Shown here: positions 7,639-15,237 of the stretch, piece by piece
How the letters are laid out: each line of letters begins with the position of its first letter
Numbering within the stretch: position 1 is the first letter of the stretch
Assembly: GCA_915066865.1 (NCBI GenBank)
Contig: CAJZEE010000015.1
Span: 1-32,094, forward strand
Direction of reading: 5' to 3'
From: an uncultured Veillonella sp.
Lineage (GTDB): Bacteria; Bacillota; Negativicutes; Veillonellales; Veillonellaceae
Length of the DNA stretch: 32,094 bases
The notes under the pieces: model-generated
What the model was told of the DNA's origin: nothing
The model's input: the letters and a program-made list of their open reading frames with translations, nothing else
Databases searched by the model: none
Program-made: the position numbers and the translations under genes

Positions 7639-9522
7639 ATGATTCAATTAGATACGTCATGGTTACAACATGTCCAAAAGCCCGCTCGTTACACGGGCGG
7701 CGAATACAATAGTATCGTGAAAGATCACAGTACTGTTGATGTAACTATGGCTTTAGGTTTTCCCGATGTGTACGAAGTGGCCATGAGTCATTTGGGCATC
7801 AAGATTTTGTATGGTCTCGTAAACCGTCGTGAAGATGCGGTAGCCGAGCGCGTATTTGCACCGTGGCACGATATGGAAGAGGAAATGCGCAAGCGTAATA
7901 TTCCATTATTTTCCTTAGAAACACGTACGCCTATTAAAGACTTTGATGTGTTAGCATTTACGCTTCAATATGAAATGAGTTTTACTAACATTTTAAATAT
8001 GCTCGATTTAGCAGGCATTCCTATGTATGCTAAGGAGCGTGATTTAGATTTTCCACTGCTTGTATGCGGTGGCCCTTGTGCGTATAATGTAGAGCCTATT
8101 GCTGATTTCTTTGATATCGTATCCCTCGGTGAATCCGAAGAGTGGGGCGATGAATTCATCGACTTATTTAAAGCAGAAAAAGCCAAAGGCTTCCCAGGTG
8201 GCAAAGAAGGCTTTTTGCGTAAAGTAGCCCAAATTCCTGGCACATATTGCCCGGCTTTATACGATGTAGAATACACCGAACAAGGCGATTTTAAATCGAT
8301 TACGCCGCGTTTCGAAGACGTACCTGCAACCGTTGAGAAACGTATTATAGAGGATGTAGAGAATGTATTCTATCCAACAAAGCCTGTTGTACCGTTCCTT
8401 GATATAGTGCATGACCGTGCTGTATTGGAGTTATTCCGTGGCTGTACGCGTGGTTGTCGTTTCTGTCAGGCCGGTATGCTCTATCGTCCGGTTCGTGAAA
8501 AGACGCCAGAACGTTTGTTACAGATTGCTAAAGATACAATTGCCAATACGGGGTACAATGAAATATCCTTGATGAGTTTGAGCTCTGCGGACTATTCTAA
8601 ATTGCCTGAACTCGTAGATATGCTCATGGAAGAGTTTAAAGATAAACAAGTTAGCGTTAGCTTACCGTCATTGCGTATTGATAGCTTCTCTATCGATATT
8701 GCGAAAAAGGTACAGCAAGTGCGCAAGAGTGGTCTTACCTTTGCGCCTGAAGCAGGTACGCAACGGATGCGTGACGTTATCAATAAGGGCGTTAGTGAAG
8801 AAGATTTGTTGGCCGCATGTACTAATGCCTTCAAATCAGGATGGAACACGGTTAAATTGTATTTTATGATGGGGCTTCCTACAGAAACAGACGAAGATTT
8901 GGCTGGTATTGCAGATCTTGCGTACAAGGTGCTTGACTTGCACCGTGATATTACAGGCAAACGTAATGGTTCTGTAACGGTGAGCGTATCCTTCTTCGTA
9001 CCAAAAACACATTCTCCATATCAATGGTATGGTCAAGAAGATGTGGAGGAGATTCATCGTAAACAACGTTACTTGAAGTCTCTCATCAATAATCGTAACA
9101 TTTCTTATCACTATCATGATGGTTATACTGGCTACATGGAAGCCGCTTTTGCTCGCGGAGATCGTAGACTATCTAAAGTTCTCGTAGAGGCTTGGAAAGC
9201 TGGTTGTAAATTTGATGGTTGGACTGAGTTCTTTAACTATGAAGCTTGGTTGAAAGCATTCGCTGACTGCGGATTGGATCCTGCGTATTTTGCACGTCGT
9301 ACACGAGATTTCGATGAGCCATTGCCTTGGGATCATTTAGATTGTACTGTAAGTAAAGCTTTCTTAAAGCGTGAGTGGGAGCAAGCGGTAGCAGCTAATC
9401 TTACAGGCGATTGTCGTCGAGCTCCATGTAAGGGCTGTAATGTATGTCCAGAGCTCAATACAGCTATTATTGACTATAAGGAGGGTGGCAGAGTTGAAAA
9501 AGTTACGTTTGGCCTTAAATAA
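7639..9522 (+). CDS. TIGR03960-type radical SAM protein (627 aa)
   Basis: A radical SAM enzyme of the family annotated as TIGR03960, with an N-terminal B12-binding-like region. The iron-sulfur motif is CTRGCRFC (CX3CX2C) in the middle of the protein, preceded by VLELFRGC. A second cysteine group lies near the C-terminus (CRRAPCKGCNVCP) and may hold another cluster or zinc. The substrate is unknown to me. In many Firmicutes it is followed by a TIGR03936/DUF2344 protein and RNase E/G, as here, hinting at an RNA- or translation-linked role. ATG 7639 follows GGAGG. Its last 29 bases overlap the next gene, so the two products are probably partners; in some species they are fused. Confidence 0.88.
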   Translation: MIQLDTSWLQHVQKPARYTGGEYNSIVKDHSTVDVTMALGFPDVYEVAMSHLGIKILYGLVNRREDAVAERVFAPWHDMEEEMRKRNIPLFSLETRTPIKDFDVLAFTLQYEMSFTNILNMLDLAGIPMYAKERDLDFPLLVCGGPCAYNVEPIADFFDIVSLGESEEWGDEFIDLFKAEKAKGFPGGKEGFLRKVAQIPGTYCPALYDVEYTEQGDFKSITPRFEDVPATVEKRIIEDVENVFYPTKPVVPFLDIVHDRAVLELFRGCTRGCRFCQAGMLYRPVREKTPERLLQIAKDTIANTGYNEISLMSLSSADYSKLPELVDMLMEEFKDKQVSVSLPSLRIDSFSIDIAKKVQQVRKSGLTFAPEAGTQRMRDVINKGVSEEDLLAACTNAFKSGWNTVKLYFMMGLPTETDEDLAGIADLAYKVLDLHRDITGKRNGSVTVSVSFFVPKTHSPYQWYGQEDVEEIHRKQRYLKSLINNRNISYHYHDGYTGYMEAAFARGDRRLSKVLVEAWKAGCKFDGWTEFFNYEAWLKAFADCGLDPAYFARRTRDFDEPLPWDHLDCTVSKAFLKREWEQAVAANLTGDCRRAPCKGCNVCPELNTAIIDYKEGGRVEKVTFGLK

Positions 9523-10189
9523 GGGCGAAGAATTACGATTCCTGTCACACCTTGATTATGCTCAAGCTGTAGAGCGTATGATTCGTCGCGCAGAAATTAA
9601 AATGGCATATTCTGAAGGGTTTAACCCTCATATGAAAATTAGCTTTTCCTCTGCACTTGCTTTAGGCGTAACGGCAGCAGCTGAATATATCGATATGGAT
9701 GTGCTCGAAGATGATAGTTTAGAGTCCATTATGGACCGCTTAAATCGTGTAGCGCCTCCTGGTCTTGAGGTCCTAGATGGTAAAGAAATGCCTGAAAAGG
9801 TGAAAAAAATGATGGCCATCTGTAACTTTGCTATCTATGAGGTAACAGGTCCTGTGACAGATAAAAATACAGATTGGGATGCGTTACTTAAACCTTTTAA
9901 TGAAGCAACGGAAATTTCTTATGAAAAGGTGACACCTAAGAAAACTCGTACCATTGATGTAAAAGAGTTTGTAAAAGAACCGGTCGTAGCCTCTATTAAG
10001 GATGACATGGTGACTCTTACAATGGGCATCGGTATTTATCCGCAAGGGACTATTAAACCTAGCGAAGTATGGAATCTTGGTAAAGAACAGTATAATTGGC
10101 CTATTACTTCAGATTACGAAATTCACCGTCAAGCCATTATGGTAGAAAACGAAGAAGGTCGCTATACGCCATTAGAGATTAATTACTAA
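9494..10189 (+). CDS. TIGR03936/DUF2344 radical-SAM-linked protein (231 aa)
   Basis: Resembles the family of small proteins linked to TIGR03960 radical SAM enzymes. The N-terminus (KLRLALNKGEELRFLSHLD) and the segment AYSEGFNPHMKISFSSALALGV are typical. No catalytic motif is evident and the function is not known. I chose TTG 9494, which has an AAGGAGGG site 8 bases upstream and puts the start inside the 3' end of the preceding gene. An in-frame ATG at 9440 would add 18 residues unlike the family. RNase G follows 34 bases downstream, and all three may act in one RNA-related process. Confidence 0.85.
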   Translation: MKKLRLALNKGEELRFLSHLDYAQAVERMIRRAEIKMAYSEGFNPHMKISFSSALALGVTAAAEYIDMDVLEDDSLESIMDRLNRVAPPGLEVLDGKEMPEKVKKMMAICNFAIYEVTGPVTDKNTDWDALLKPFNEATEISYEKVTPKKTRTIDVKEFVKEPVVASIKDDMVTLTMGIGIYPQGTIKPSEVWNLGKEQYNWPITSDYEIHRQAIMVENEEGRYTPLEINY

Positions 10190-10223
10190 TTATAATTTAG
10201 CTGATAAAGAAGGGAGGGATAGG

Positions 10224-11651
10224 ATGCATAAAATTTTGGTCAATGTTATGCGCGAAGAAATTCGCATGGCTGTTATCGATGAAGAAGGTCAGCTAGTGGA
10301 CTTTGTCTTGGAGCGTACCGATGAGTCTCATATGGCAAATCATATGTACAAAGGCACAGTAAAGAATGTATTGAATGGTATGCAAGCGGCCTTTGTTGAT
10401 ATTGGGGGCTCTCAAAATGCGTACTTGAACTTACAACAAGGGAAGGAACAGAAAATTTTGCCACGCTTATCTGTGGGGCAACAAATTCTCGTTCAAGTAG
10501 TGAAAGAAGAAATGCTTGGTAAAGGTGCTCGCGTAACTGCTGATGTCAGTTTGGCGGGCCGCTTTATGGTGCTTTTACCGTATTCTGAAGGCATGCATAT
10601 TTCTAAAAAGATTACTGACGAAGCCTTGCGTGCAAAGTTGCAAGAATTAGCAGCACCTTATGTACAAGAAGGTTGCGGTTTTATTATTCGCACTGCGGCA
10701 GCTAAGGCTAGTGCTGATGAAATAGGCCGTGACATGGATTACTTGTGGCGTACATGGCAACATGTGTTGAAGCGCTTTAAGGTGGCTAAGAGCGGTACAG
10801 ATTTATATAGTGACGCGGATTTCTGGTTCCGCCTTGTACGGGACTATGCGCATCGCAATGTAGAGGAAATTATCGTCGATTCCGATATGGGAGAATCCCG
10901 ATTGCTGGACCTCTTAGGGCATGGACCTACGTCACAACAAATTAAAGTAACACGTCATCGTGATAGCACACCGATTTTTAAAGCAAATCACATTGAACCT
11001 CAATTGGAAGATCTTATCTCTCGCGATATTAATCTTCCTTCTGGTGGTTCAATCCGTATTGATCATACTGAAGCTCTTACCGTGTTTGATGTGAACTCTG
11101 CTCATTATACTGGCAAGTCTAATAAGCTGGAAGATTTAGCTTTCACAGTCAATAAAGAGGCGGCAAAAGAAATCTGTCGTCAATTGCGTTTGCGCGATAT
11201 TGGCGGTATTATTGTGGTCGATTTTATCGATATGAAAGATAAAGAGCATCAACAAGAATTGTTAAAATTGTTGGGGGTACAAGCTAAGTTAGATAAAATG
11301 AAAACTGTTGTATGCGGCATTAGTTCGCTTGGCCTCGTAGAGATGACCCGAAAGCGAGCTCGCCAAGGTTTACAAACCTTGATGTTTGATACATGTCCTC
11401 AATGCGGTGGTACGGGCTATATGTTGTCAGGCCGCACCGTGTATATGCAGATTGTGCGTCGTATCCGCGAGTTATTTAAGTCGGGACGTATTAAAACGAA
11501 TCTAGAAATCGAAGTTCATCCGGAGGTGGCTCAGTATTTAACAAAGGCTGTTCTCGAGGATTTAGGTGAGTCCATAGGTCGCAAGATTTCTATTGTGGTA
11601 AATCCACAAATTAGTCGAGAAGGGTATTCCTTGATGGCTATAGCTGAATAA
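10224..11651 (+). CDS. rng: Ribonuclease G / E family endoribonuclease (475 aa)
   Basis: Single-strand-specific endoribonuclease that processes rRNA precursors and mRNA. An S1-type RNA-binding region (about residues 35-120, with GTVKNVLNGMQAAFVDIG) is followed by the catalytic core. The magnesium-binding aspartates are in VFDVNSAHYTGK (about 288) and VVDFIDM (about 332). CPQCGGTG (about 390) matches the zinc-link cysteines that join subunits. The length fits the RNase G form, without the long C-terminal scaffold of proteobacterial RNase E. ATG 10224 follows AAGGGAGGG. Located between the radical-SAM pair and mntP, upstream of the L21 operon. Confidence 0.93.
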   Translation: MHKILVNVMREEIRMAVIDEEGQLVDFVLERTDESHMANHMYKGTVKNVLNGMQAAFVDIGGSQNAYLNLQQGKEQKILPRLSVGQQILVQVVKEEMLGKGARVTADVSLAGRFMVLLPYSEGMHISKKITDEALRAKLQELAAPYVQEGCGFIIRTAAAKASADEIGRDMDYLWRTWQHVLKRFKVAKSGTDLYSDADFWFRLVRDYAHRNVEEIIVDSDMGESRLLDLLGHGPTSQQIKVTRHRDSTPIFKANHIEPQLEDLISRDINLPSGGSIRIDHTEALTVFDVNSAHYTGKSNKLEDLAFTVNKEAAKEICRQLRLRDIGGIIVVDFIDMKDKEHQQELLKLLGVQAKLDKMKTVVCGISSLGLVEMTRKRARQGLQTLMFDTCPQCGGTGYMLSGRTVYMQIVRRIRELFKSGRIKTNLEIEVHPEVAQYLTKAVLEDLGESIGRKISIVVNPQISREGYSLMAIAE

Positions 11652-11679
11652 GTAAGTAGTTTGTTTATAGGTGAGTATA

Positions 11680-12261
11680 GTGTCTATATTTGAAATTATA
11701 TTAATTAGTATAGGCCTAGCGATGGATGCCTTTGGTGTATCTATCGGTAAGGGGCTGACAATGCCTGTAGGTGAGAATGGTCGCAAGGTAACCTTGGCAT
11801 TTCTTTTTGGTTTGTTCCAGTTTCTTATGCCTCTTATTGGTTGGCTCATCGGTCGTCAATTTATCGATGTGATTGCTGATTGGGATCACTGGATTATCTT
11901 TGGCCTTCTTGGTTATTTAGGTATCGCTATGATCAGAGAGGGACTTAGCGATGATGATGATGAAGATGACGATGATGATAAGCAATTCTTGGGTGTCTGG
12001 GAAATGATGATGCTCTCCGTAGCGACTAGTCTTGATGCAATGGCTGTAGGACTGACCTTTGCATTCTTACCTATCAATGTATGGGAAGCATCTACGATGA
12101 TTGGTGTTATTACCTTTGGTATATCTTTAGTGGGTGTTTACTTAGGTAAATTTATGGGCCGATTTGTTGGAAAATATGCAGATATAGTAGGTGGCGGTGT
12201 ATTAATCCTCATCGGTACAAAGATACTTTTACAACATCTTGGGATTATTGGAGAATTTTAA
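11680..12261 (+). CDS. mntP: MntP-family manganese efflux pump (193 aa)
   Basis: MntP (formerly YebN, DUF204) exports Mn(II) through a six-helix membrane protein. The sequence has two related halves, each with a conserved aspartate in a membrane segment: IGLAMDAFGVSIGKG and ATSLDAMAVGLTF. Between them is an acidic loop (about residues 91-101, SDDDDEDDDDDK) in which nearly every residue is D or E. I chose GTG 11680 because AGGTGA lies 5 bases upstream and the protein then starts MSIFEIILISIGLAMD, as in the family; GTG 11671 is an alternative. It follows rng by 28 bases and may share its transcript. No yybP-ykoY element is visible. Confidence 0.88.
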   Translation: MSIFEIILISIGLAMDAFGVSIGKGLTMPVGENGRKVTLAFLFGLFQFLMPLIGWLIGRQFIDVIADWDHWIIFGLLGYLGIAMIREGLSDDDDEDDDDDKQFLGVWEMMMLSVATSLDAMAVGLTFAFLPINVWEASTMIGVITFGISLVGVYLGKFMGRFVGKYADIVGGGVLILIGTKILLQHLGIIGEF

Positions 12262-12313
12262 GGCTTATATATATGAAAGTGTCAGAAACTGAGCGGATTC
12301 TGTTCATTTTTGT

Positions 12314-12342
12314 TTGACATGACTGTGTAAATAGGATATACT
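12314..12342 (+). promoter_or_regulatory. Strong housekeeping promoter of the rplU operon
   Basis: TTGACA (12314-12319) and TATACT (12337-12342) are separated by exactly 17 bases, a near-perfect sigma-70/sigma-A promoter. The start point would be near 12349, giving an mRNA leader of about 110 bases before L21. This is the best promoter in the window, as expected for ribosomal proteins. Confidence 0.9.
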
Positions 12343-12349
12343 ATATCAG

Positions 12350-12462
12350 TATTAGTTCGGTTTACTGAACTTTGCAATCCGCGTGAAGCAGGTTTAAACG
12401 CCCGACCGAAGTTCGGGTCGGGATACCGAATTCAGCGAGTTCGATAACAAGGAGGTGTTCTC
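12350..12462 (+). promoter_or_regulatory. Structured 5' leader of rplU (L21 leader-like)
   Basis: Three consecutive hairpins fit this leader. AGTTC (12354-12358) pairs with GAACT (12367-12371). CCCGACC (12401-12407) pairs with GGTCGGG (12416-12422). CGAATTC (12427-12433) pairs with GAGTTCG (12437-12443) around an AGC loop, ending just before the AAGGAGGTG ribosome site. Firmicutes carry a known L21 leader thought to bind L21 or L27 for feedback control. Position and architecture agree, but I could not test a covariance model. Confidence 0.65.
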
Positions 12463-12774
12463 ATGTACGCAATTATTAAAACTGGTGGTAAACAATATCG
12501 CGTTGCTGAAGGCGATGTAATTACTATCGAAAAATTGGAAGCAGCTGCTGACGAGTCCGTTACATTCGAAGAAGTTTTGACTGTAGTGAATGACGGCGAC
12601 GTTAAAGTTGGCGCTCCTCTTGTAAACGGTGCAAAAGTTACAGGTACAGTTCTTGAGCATGGTAAAGGTAAAAAAATCTTAGTATTCAAATACAAAGCTA
12701 AATCCAACTACCGTCGTCGTCAAGGCCATCGTCAACCGTTCACAAAAGTTCGTATTGAATCTATCCAAGCTTAA
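12463..12774 (+). CDS. rplU: 50S ribosomal protein L21 (103 aa)
   Basis: The start MYAIIKTGGKQYRVAEGDVI and the later KYKAKSNYRRRQGHRQPFT are diagnostic of L21, which binds 23S rRNA in the large subunit. Length is exactly typical. ATG 12463 has a strong AAGGAGGTG site. First gene of the three-gene unit rplU-prp-rpmA, controlled by the promoter and leader just upstream. Confidence 0.98.
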   Translation: MYAIIKTGGKQYRVAEGDVITIEKLEAAADESVTFEEVLTVVNDGDVKVGAPLVNGAKVTGTVLEHGKGKKILVFKYKAKSNYRRRQGHRQPFTKVRIESIQA

Positions 12775-12776
12775 TT

Positions 12777-13091
12777 ATGGTTTCCATCGGAATCCAGCGG
12801 AATAGTGATGGTCAAGTTATTGGTTGTCATATGTCCGGTCATGCAGGATATGATGAACATGGCTTCGATATCGTATGTGCTGCAGTGTCTGCCTTATCGG
12901 CAACGGCGATGTTAGGCCTCACCCAAATTGCTCAACAAGAAGGTGAGTATACGAATAGCGAAGGTCAATGTGATATAGTTCTCTCTGGTACGATTAATCA
13001 GAGTGGACAGGATATTCTGGGGACTATGCTTCTCGGTTTGGAGGAAATTAGCCGTCAATATCCAGAGTTTGTCCAAATTCACGAAATATAG
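12777..13091 (+). CDS. prp: Prp, cysteine protease that matures L27 (104 aa)
   Basis: Ribosomal-processing cysteine protease (formerly YsxB/DUF464). It removes the N-terminal extension of L27, which is essential in Staphylococcus aureus. The catalytic block reads SGHAGYDEHGFDIVCAAVSA, with H22 and C34 at the same residue numbers as the catalytic pair described in S. aureus. ATG 12777 sits two bases after the L21 stop with no good ribosome site, so translation is probably coupled to rplU. Its presence fits the cleavable extension on the next gene. Confidence 0.93.
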   Translation: MVSIGIQRNSDGQVIGCHMSGHAGYDEHGFDIVCAAVSALSATAMLGLTQIAQQEGEYTNSEGQCDIVLSGTINQSGQDILGTMLLGLEEISRQYPEFVQIHEI

Positions 13092-13103
13092 GAGGTGAAC
13101 TTA

Positions 13104-13388
13104 ATGTTTACTTTTGATTTGCAATTGTTCGCACATAAAAAAGGTGTGTCCAGTACTCGTAACGGTCGTGATAGTGAATCTAAACGTCTTGGTGTTAAAT
13201 GCCATGATGGTTCCATCGTAAAGAGCGGTAATATTATTGTTCGTCAACGTGGTACTCACTTCCACCCTGGTACTAACGTAGGTATCGGTAAAGATGACAC
13301 TTTATTTGCACTTGTGCCTGGTAAAGTAGCATTTGAACGTGCTGGTCGTTATAACCGTAAAGTTAGCGTATACCCTGTAGAAGCTTAA
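13104..13388 (+). CDS. rpmA: 50S ribosomal protein L27 with cleavable N-terminal extension (94 aa)
   Basis: L27 reaches the peptidyl transferase centre with its N-terminus. The mature start is AHKKGVSSTRNGRDS. It is preceded by a nine-residue extension, MFTFDLQLF, matching the Firmicutes Prp site with cleavage expected after the final F. I chose ATG 13104, six bases after AGGAGGTGA; GTG 13095 lies inside that ribosome site. A strong terminator follows. The obg GTPase gene that commonly comes next in this operon is absent. Confidence 0.97.
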   Translation: MFTFDLQLFAHKKGVSSTRNGRDSESKRLGVKCHDGSIVKSGNIIVRQRGTHFHPGTNVGIGKDDTLFALVPGKVAFERAGRYNRKVSVYPVEA

Positions 13389-13403
13389 TTTTACAAGACT
13401 ATT

Positions 13404-13435
13404 AATCCCTAGTGGTTTCCACTAGGGATTTTTTA
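13404..13435 (+). terminator. Intrinsic terminator of the rplU-prp-rpmA operon
   Basis: AATCCCTAGTGG (13404-13415) pairs perfectly with CCACTAGGGATT (13419-13430) around a three-base loop, followed directly by a T run. A textbook terminator 15 bases after the rpmA stop. Confidence 0.93.
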
Positions 13436-13460
13436 TTGTTTATTATGGTGTAAGTTGTAT

Positions 13461-13469
13461 TGGTATAAT
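13461..13469 (+). promoter_or_regulatory. Extended -10 promoter candidate for fetAB
   Basis: TGG followed by a perfect TATAAT, just after the rpmA terminator and about 60 bases before the fetA start. The -35 region (around 13441) is weak, as expected when the extended -10 carries recognition. No convincing Fur or other operator is visible. Confidence 0.55.
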
Positions 13470-13527
13470 ATAATTTAAAGTGATTATTAAATATATCATA
13501 GAGTCTTGAAATATGATCGGAGGCATT

Positions 13528-14184
13528 ATGGCACTATTAGAGTTATCTAATATATCCTATGTTGTAAACGAAAAGTCTATTATCCGTGATGTATCTCTAT
13601 CTGTACATGAAGGAGAGTATCTCACTGTTGTAGGCCCTTCTGGTAGTGGTAAAAGTACACTTTTAAAATTATGTAGTGATTTGATTAGTCCTACCTCAGG
13701 GATTATTACTTATAATGGACGTGATTTAACCACTATAGATCCAGAAAGTTATCGAAAAGAGGTAGGTTATTGCTTTCAAAGACCTTACTTGTTTGCAAAA
13801 ACGGTGCGTCGTAATATTTTGTTCCCTTATGATATTCGAGGTATGGAACCTGATATGATTCGTATCAAATATCTTTTCGATTTACTTCATATGCCTATTG
13901 AATATCTTGAGCGCCATAATGATGAACTATCTGGTGGAGAAATGCAACGGATTTGTCTCATTCGAAGCCTTATCTTTGAACCTAAAGTATTGCTTTTAGA
14001 TGAGGTTACCTCTGCATTAGATGCTGTTAACACGGCTATCGTGGAACAGGTAATCGATGAACTTCATAATAATGGGATGACCATCATAGCAATAACACAT
14101 AGTGAGGAACAAAGCTTACGTAAGGCTAATCGCCGCATTACAATTGTAGATGGATCATTAGCTAAAGAGGAGGTATTACGGTGA
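13528..14184 (+). CDS. fetA: FetA-type ABC transporter ATPase (218 aa)
   Basis: ATP-binding partner of the UPF0014/FetB permease; the E. coli pair FetAB is reported to export iron and protect against peroxide. Walker A is GPSGSGKST (from residue 36), the signature LSGGEMQR, Walker B VLLLDEVTSALD, and the switch histidine is in ITHSEEQ. I chose ATG 13528, four bases after GGAGG; ATG 13513 would put that site inside the gene. The stop overlaps the GTG start of fetB, so the two are coupled. Export rather than import is inferred from the family. Confidence 0.85.
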   Translation: MALLELSNISYVVNEKSIIRDVSLSVHEGEYLTVVGPSGSGKSTLLKLCSDLISPTSGIITYNGRDLTTIDPESYRKEVGYCFQRPYLFAKTVRRNILFPYDIRGMEPDMIRIKYLFDLLHMPIEYLERHNDELSGGEMQRICLIRSLIFEPKVLLLDEVTSALDAVNTAIVEQVIDELHNNGMTIIAITHSEEQSLRKANRRITIVDGSLAKEEVLR

Positions 14185-14945
14185 GTCAATTTCATGCTAT
14201 TTCAGCCATGTCATTATGCCTTGCATCTATATTAGTTATTATAAGTATGTTTATGTCCTATCGGCAGGAGTTGAAGTTAGAGAAAGATATTTTTATAAGT
14301 GCTTTACGAGCTACCATACAGTTATTTGCCATAGGCTTTATTTTAGCTTATATTTTTAGTACTGAAAGTCCTATATTCATAATCGGATTATTAGGTTTTA
14401 TGGCTATTAATGCAGCCTATAATTCTTCTAAACGCGGCAAGGGAATACCATATGCATTGTGGATTTCTTGGTTTGCCATAACAGTAGGTGCAAGCATTAC
14501 ATTATCGATTTTGCTTCTAACAGGTGTGCTTAACTTTACTGCTTATCAGGTGATTCCTGTTGGAGGGATGGTTATTAGTGGAGCTATGGTGGCAATTGGC
14601 CTTTGTTATCGACAAATGCTATCAAATTTTGAGTTACGCCAACAAGAGGTGGAAATTAAACTAGCGTTAGGAAGTACACCTAAGCAAGCGTCAAAAGCCA
14701 TCGTGCGAGATGTTATAAAGACTGGATTACAACCTACTGTGGATAGCGCTAAGACTTTAGGAATCGTGGCTTTACCAGGAATGATGACAGGTCTTATCTT
14801 AGCGGGGATGCCTCCACTTGAAGCTGTAAAATATCAAATGATTGTGACATTTATGAGTTTATCTACTATATCGATTGCTTGCTTTATTACTTGTCAATTA
14901 GCGTATAGAGCATTTTTTAATAATAGAAATCAATTAAATAGGTAA
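14181..14945 (+). CDS. fetB: FetB / UPF0014-family membrane permease (254 aa)
   Basis: Integral membrane partner of the preceding ATPase. About seven membrane segments are seen. Family blocks include ALRATIQLFAIGFIL, VIPVGGMVISGAMVAIG, the cytoplasmic QQEVEIKLALGSTPKQAS, and ALPGMMTGLILAGMPPLEAVKYQ. The GTG start (14181) overlaps the fetA stop and follows a GGAGG site. Length is normal. In E. coli this family is linked to iron efflux. Here it lies right next to an iron-chelate import operon, suggesting balanced import and export, although each has its own promoter. Confidence 0.87.
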   Translation: MSQFHAISAMSLCLASILVIISMFMSYRQELKLEKDIFISALRATIQLFAIGFILAYIFSTESPIFIIGLLGFMAINAAYNSSKRGKGIPYALWISWFAITVGASITLSILLLTGVLNFTAYQVIPVGGMVISGAMVAIGLCYRQMLSNFELRQQEVEIKLALGSTPKQASKAIVRDVIKTGLQPTVDSAKTLGIVALPGMMTGLILAGMPPLEAVKYQMIVTFMSLSTISIACFITCQLAYRAFFNNRNQLNR

Positions 14946-15004
14946 ATTTAGTGCTTTAAATATATTTTATAGTACATCAAATCAGAATATTTACTCATAA
15001 CTTA

Positions 15005-15036
15005 GAGTAGTAGCCTTAAGGTTACTACTCTTTTTT
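15005..15036 (+). terminator. Intrinsic terminator after fetB
   Basis: GAGTAGTAGCC (15005-15015) pairs with GGTTACTACTC (15020-15030) with one G-U pair and a TTAA loop, then six T. It closes the fetAB unit. The remainder of the gap to 15238 is AT-rich and carries the Fur box and promoter of the next operon. Confidence 0.9.
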
Positions 15037-15147
15037 ATAGTGATAATGTTTATATATGATTATAGGAATAAAGAATATTGGATATAATTTTGTATAGTTA
15101 TAAAGCTTTACTTATTTTGTTTTTAACATTGCATTATTGCTATAAAT

Positions 15148-15166
15148 GATAATGAGATTTATTATT
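15148..15166 (+). promoter_or_regulatory. Candidate Fur box at the iron importer promoter
   Basis: GATAATGAGATTTATTATT matches the classic 19-bp Fur consensus (GATAATGATAATCATTATC) at 15 of 19 positions by direct comparison. It touches the -35 element of the fecC promoter, where bound Fur-iron would block RNA polymerase. A Fur-family regulator is encoded at 26009-26497. Confidence 0.75.
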
Positions 15167-15194
15167 GAAAAAGATAGAGTGTTGTTGATATAAT
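15165..15194 (+). promoter_or_regulatory. Promoter of the iron-chelate importer operon
   Basis: TTGAAA (15165-15170) and a perfect TATAAT (15189-15194) are 18 bases apart, giving a start near 15201. The Fur box overlaps its upstream end. Confidence 0.75.
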
Positions 15195-15237
15195 GTATCA
15201 GTAAATTCTATAGTATTTTGTATTGTAAGGAGTTTTT

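Noticed and set aside
12286..12312. Terminator after mntP
   Set aside because: The only pairing is a 5-bp CAGAA/TTCTG stem with a 10-base loop; too weak to call.
13481..13500. Fur-like site before fetA (TGATTATT and ATATATCA)
   Set aside because: The arms do not fit the 19-bp or 7-1-7 pattern; likely AT-rich chance.
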